From Lachnospiraceae bacterium (GTDB lineage: Bacteria > Bacillota > Clostridia > Lachnospirales > Lachnospiraceae): a stretch of DNA of 8,741 nucleotides. Where the stretch lies: the NCBI GenBank assembly GCA_029068665.1, contig JAIECC010000038.1, forward strand, positions 1 to 8,741, read 5' to 3'. Both the position numbers and the translations under genes were made by a program. The notes beneath the pieces are model-generated. The model saw nothing but the letters and a program-made list of their open reading frames with translations. It ran no database searches and was not told where the DNA came from. Shown piece by piece: positions 6,770 to 8,741 of the stretch (positions are counted from its first letter, which is position 1; each line of letters starts with the position of its first letter).

Positions 6770-6788
6770 AAGATGCTTTCTGCATCTT
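6770..6788 (-). promoter_or_regulatory. Leader hairpin upstream of the thl ribosome binding site
   Basis: In the thl leader, AAGATGC and GCATCTT form a 7-bp perfect stem with loop AGAAA. A mutually exclusive pairing of TGCAT (6766-6770) with ATGCA (6781-6785) is also possible. The hairpin lies 11-15 nt upstream of the GGAGGA of thl and has no U tract behind it. Earlier in the leader, ACAGC (6823-6827) can pair with either of two GCUGU segments. I recognise no riboswitch class here. Confidence 0.4.
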
Positions 6789-6831
6789 TTGTATACAGCC
6801 CTGACTCACAGCCTGCACACAAGCTGTAAAT

Positions 6832-6860
6832 ATATTAGCATAAATTTAGGGTGTTTGCAA
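6832..6860 (-). promoter_or_regulatory. SigmaA-type promoter of the thl operon
   Basis: On the minus strand TTGCAA (6855-6860, 4 of 6 to the -35 consensus) and TAATAT (6832-6837, 4 of 6 to the -10 consensus) are spaced by exactly 17 bp, with TGC before the -10 forming an extended -10. Transcription would start near 6825-6827, giving a leader of about 87 nt. The -35 follows directly after the terminator of the preceding gene. TGTTGCAAACA around the -35 is a weak inverted repeat. I see no good match to a Rex or CcpA site. Confidence 0.75.
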
Positions 6861-6861
6861 C

Positions 6862-6898
6862 AAAAAGTAGGCTTGGATTCTGCCTCCAAAACCTACTT
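6862..6898 (-). terminator. Intrinsic terminator of the ygiQ gene
   Basis: Minus-strand AAGTAGG (6892-6898) pairs with CCTACTT (6865-6871), then an inner TTGGA/TCCAA stem (6885-6889 with 6873-6877) with small unpaired bases on each side and a 7-nt loop. The T-rich end TTTTT corresponds to 6862-6866. The left arm contains the TAG stop codon of the displaced ygiQ tail, so the hairpin sits directly at the original gene end. Confidence 0.88.
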
Positions 6899-7060
6899 CT
6901 GCTTCTTTTTATGCACATTTCGAATTGTCCGTTTTTTCTGCCTTGTACCTTGTCTTTCCTGCTTCCCGCCCTGGTCATTCCTGTCTGATCTGATTCTCCC
7001 TGTTCCATATCCTCCCCGGCGTTTTTCTTTTAGGGTCATCTCAGCCCCTGCCATTCCGTT
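6893..7060 (-). other. Frame-displaced basic C-terminal tail of YgiQ
   Basis: In the -1 frame relative to the YgiQ reading frame, 55 codons from AAC at 7060 to the TAG at 6893 encode NGMAGAEMTLKEKRRGGYG and end KKRTIRNVHKKKQK. The segment is dominated by Arg, Lys, Gly and Gln, as in the basic tails that end YgiQ proteins, and it stops exactly at the terminator. It is best read as the natural end of ygiQ, cut off by loss of one base, rather than a separate gene. No ribosome binding site for a separate start is evident. Confidence 0.72.
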
Positions 7061-8741
7061 TTCGTTCCTGTTCTGGGACGAATCAGACACCTTTTATCAA
7101 ATCCGATCAAATCCGTTCTGCCCGCCTTCTGTAATGCCTCTTCTACCAAATCATAATTCTTTGGGTTACGATACTGTATCAACGCACGCTGCATTGCCTT
7201 TTCATGAGGATTGGTCGGTACATATACTGCCTCCATGGTTCTTGGATCCAGTCCCGTATAGTACATGCAGGTAGATATGGTGGAAGGAGTAGGATAAAAG
7301 TCCTGTACCTGTTCCGGCATATACCCCAGATCTCTCAAATATTCTGCCAGAACAACTGCCTCCTTTAATGTAGAGCCGGGATGAGATGACATCAGATACG
7401 GAACCAGAAACTGTTTCTTTCCCAAGGCTTCATTTATCTTTTTGTATTTTTCTACAAATTGCCGGTACACAGTGTTTTCCGGTTTTCCCATTTTCCCCAG
7501 CACTGCATCTGCAACATGCTCCGGGGCCACCTTTAGCTGTCCACTGACGTGATGCTCACACAGTTCCCACAAAAATGTATCATCCTTATCTGCCATCACA
7601 TAGTCGAACCGGATACCGGAACGAACAAAGACCTTCTTTACATTCGGCAGTGTCCGCAGCTTCCGCAGCAGTTCCAGATAATCCTTATGGTCCACCTTCA
7701 GATTCCGGCAGGGCCTAGGAAACAGACACTGCTTATTAGGACATACACCATGGGATAGCTGCTTCTCACAGGCAGTATGTCTGAAATTTGCCGTAGGACC
7801 GCCTACATCATGAATGTATCCTTTGAAATCCTTCTCCCAGATCATTTTCTCTGCCTCTGCCAGTATGGATTCATGGCTTCTGGTCTGGATAATACGGCCC
7901 TGATGAAAGGTCAGGGCACAGAAGCTGCAGCCGCCAAAGCAGCCCCGGTTGCTGACCAGACTGAACTTCACCTCCTGAATCGCCGGCACACCACCGGCCT
8001 CTTCATAAGAAGGATGATAGGTCCGCATATAGTCCAGGGAATATACCCGATCCATTTCCGACTGAGTCAAGGGCTTTGCCGGTGGATTCTGTACCACATA
8101 CTGCTTCTTTCCATAGGCCTCTGTCAGACGCTTTCCGGAAAAAGGATCTGTATTGCAATACTGGGTATAAAAGCTTCTGGCATACGCCCTCTTATCCTCT
8201 TTGATTTCATCATAGGATGGAAGGGAAACAGCGTCATAGACAGAATCCAGATTCCTTGTTTTGTAAACGGTTCCATCAATAAATGTAATATCCTGCACTG
8301 CAATTCCACTATTCAAAGCGTCCGCAATTTCCACCATAGAACGCTCACCCATACCATAAGAAAGAAGGTCCGCCTGGGCATCCAGCAAAATCGACCGTTT
8401 TACCGTATCGGACCAGTAATCATAATGCCCCAGCCGACGAAGGCTGGCCTCCACACCTCCAATAATAATCGGAACATCCTTATAGGTACGGCGAATCAGA
8501 TTGCCATACACCACCGTTGCATAGTCCGGACGCTTTCCCATCACACCGCCCGGAGTAAATGCATCCTGTACCCGTCTTTTTTTTGATACAGAATAATGGT
8601 TTACCATGGAATCCATATTGCCTCCGCTAATTAAAAACCCCAGTCGTGGCTTGCCAAATACGGAAATACTATCCTCCTGTTTCCAATCCGGCTGAGAAAT
8701 AATCCCGATTCGATAACCGTTTGCTTCCAGACATCGGCTGA
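7036..8741 (-). CDS. ygiQ: YgiQ-family radical SAM protein, 5' end outside the window, C-terminus probably frameshifted
   Basis: This is a B12-independent-looking radical SAM protein of the widespread YgiQ family; its substrate is not established. 567 codons lie in the window, and the frame stays open to the right edge. The ATG at 8616 (MDSMVNHY) is internal: upstream codons encode GYRIGIISQPDW and FGKPRLGFLISGGN, which match the family N-terminal region. Counting from Met 8616, the radical SAM cluster motif CFGGCSFC is at 226-233 (Cys226, 230, 233). A second conserved cysteine set with spacing CX8CX4CX5C follows (CEKQLSHGVC, then PNKQC and LFPRPC), possibly an auxiliary iron-sulfur site; the same spacing occurs in E. 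coli YgiQ as I recall it. The C-terminal family domain includes PYLMSSHPG, QVQDFYPTPSTISTCMYYTG and DLIGFDKRCLIRPR. Just after this the frame ends (TEWQGLR, stop at 7036), while a basic tail continues in another frame. Confidence 0.93.
   Translation of the reverse strand, partial: SRCLEANGYRIGIISQPDWKQEDSISVFGKPRLGFLISGGNMDSMVNHYSVSKKRRVQDAFTPGGVMGKRPDYATVVYGNLIRRTYKDVPIIIGGVEASLRRLGHYDYWSDTVKRSILLDAQADLLSYGMGERSMVEIADALNSGIAVQDITFIDGTVYKTRNLDSVYDAVSLPSYDEIKEDKRAYARSFYTQYCNTDPFSGKRLTEAYGKKQYVVQNPPAKPLTQSEMDRVYSLDYMRTYHPSYEEAGGVPAIQEVKFSLVSNRGCFGGCSFCALTFHQGRIIQTRSHESILAEAEKMIWEKDFKGYIHDVGGPTANFRHTACEKQLSHGVCPNKQCLFPRPCRNLKVDHKDYLELLRKLRTLPNVKKVFVRSGIRFDYVMADKDDTFLWELCEHHVSGQLKVAPEHVADAVLGKMGKPENTVYRQFVEKYKKINEALGKKQFLVPYLMSSHPGSTLKEAVVLAEYLRDLGYMPEQVQDFYPTPSTISTCMYYTGLDPRTMEAVYVPTNPHEKAMQRALIQYRNPKNYDLVEEALQKAGRTDLIGFDKRCLIRPRTGTKTEWQGLR

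Noticed and set aside
6739..6822. Extended thiolase N-terminus from ATG 6822
   Set aside because: The extra 28 residues do not fit thiolases, and GGAGGA is placed for the ATG at 6738. The region lies in the expected 5' leader.
6832..6866. Rex or CcpA operator at the thl promoter
   Set aside because: TGTTGCAAACA is only a weak inverted repeat. It matches neither the Rex pattern nor the cre consensus well enough to call.
7057..7065. Programmed -1 frameshifting in ygiQ
   Set aside because: The zero-frame codons ACG AAA ACG do not form a slippery heptamer: the -1 codon would be GAA, not matched by the Lys tRNA. Loss of one A is simpler.
7096..7115. Tandem 10-bp repeat ATCAAATCCG
   Set aside because: It encodes part of the conserved DLIGFDK segment of YgiQ and is explained by coding constraint and chance.
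7777..8586. Plus-strand open frame of 269 codons
   Set aside because: It lies wholly opposite ygiQ, whose protein matches its family along the whole length. The predicted plus-strand protein has no recognisable domain and no ribosome binding site.
8614..8616. ATG 8616 as the start of ygiQ
   Set aside because: Family-conserved sequence continues upstream in frame to the window edge, so this Met is internal.

Overview
The window is a piece of a Firmicutes chromosome, most likely from an anaerobic butyrate-producing Lachnospiraceae-type gut bacterium. The reasons are moderate G+C, strong GGAGG ribosome binding sites, and the gene order thl-crt-hbd-bcd-etfB-etfA typical of that group. This order differs from Clostridium acetobutylicum, where hbd follows etfA and thl is elsewhere. 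Every gene I can support lies on the minus strand, so the window reads from right to left. Genus and species cannot be fixed from the sequence.

Layout in the direction of transcription. (1) 8741 to 7036: a YgiQ-family radical SAM protein whose 5' end lies outside the window. Its reading frame stops early at 7036, while a very basic C-terminal tail continues in the -1 frame to 6893, directly against a terminator (6862-6898). A one-base deletion or sequence error is the likely cause. (2) 6860 to 6739: a sigmaA-type promoter and a leader of about 87 nt with a hairpin. (3) 6738 to 748: the six-gene central butyrate operon, ending in a strong intrinsic terminator (691-724). (4) 673 to 506: a promoter region with a 12-bp palindrome, two extended -10 boxes and two copies of a 56/57-bp direct repeat. 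(5) 538 to 1: the 5' part of an unrecognised two-helix membrane protein gene that runs off the left edge.

The operon converts two acetyl-CoA to butyryl-CoA. Thiolase makes acetoacetyl-CoA, Hbd reduces it to 3-hydroxybutyryl-CoA, Crt dehydrates this to crotonyl-CoA, and Bcd with EtfB/EtfA reduces crotonyl-CoA to butyryl-CoA. In related anaerobes that last step is coupled by flavin-based electron bifurcation to ferredoxin reduction. All expected active-site residues are present. The enzymes that release butyrate (butyryl-CoA:acetate CoA-transferase, or phosphotransbutyrylase plus butyrate kinase) and the ferredoxin-reoxidising Rnf complex are not in the window.

The metabolic part is well known. 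The less ordinary signals are the frame-displaced tail of ygiQ, the duplicated start region of the membrane-protein gene (in which a short ORF stop abuts an in-frame ATG of the main gene), and a wobble-completed hairpin between hbd and bcd. I found no CRISPR array, tRNA, rRNA, transposase or clearly new multi-gene system.
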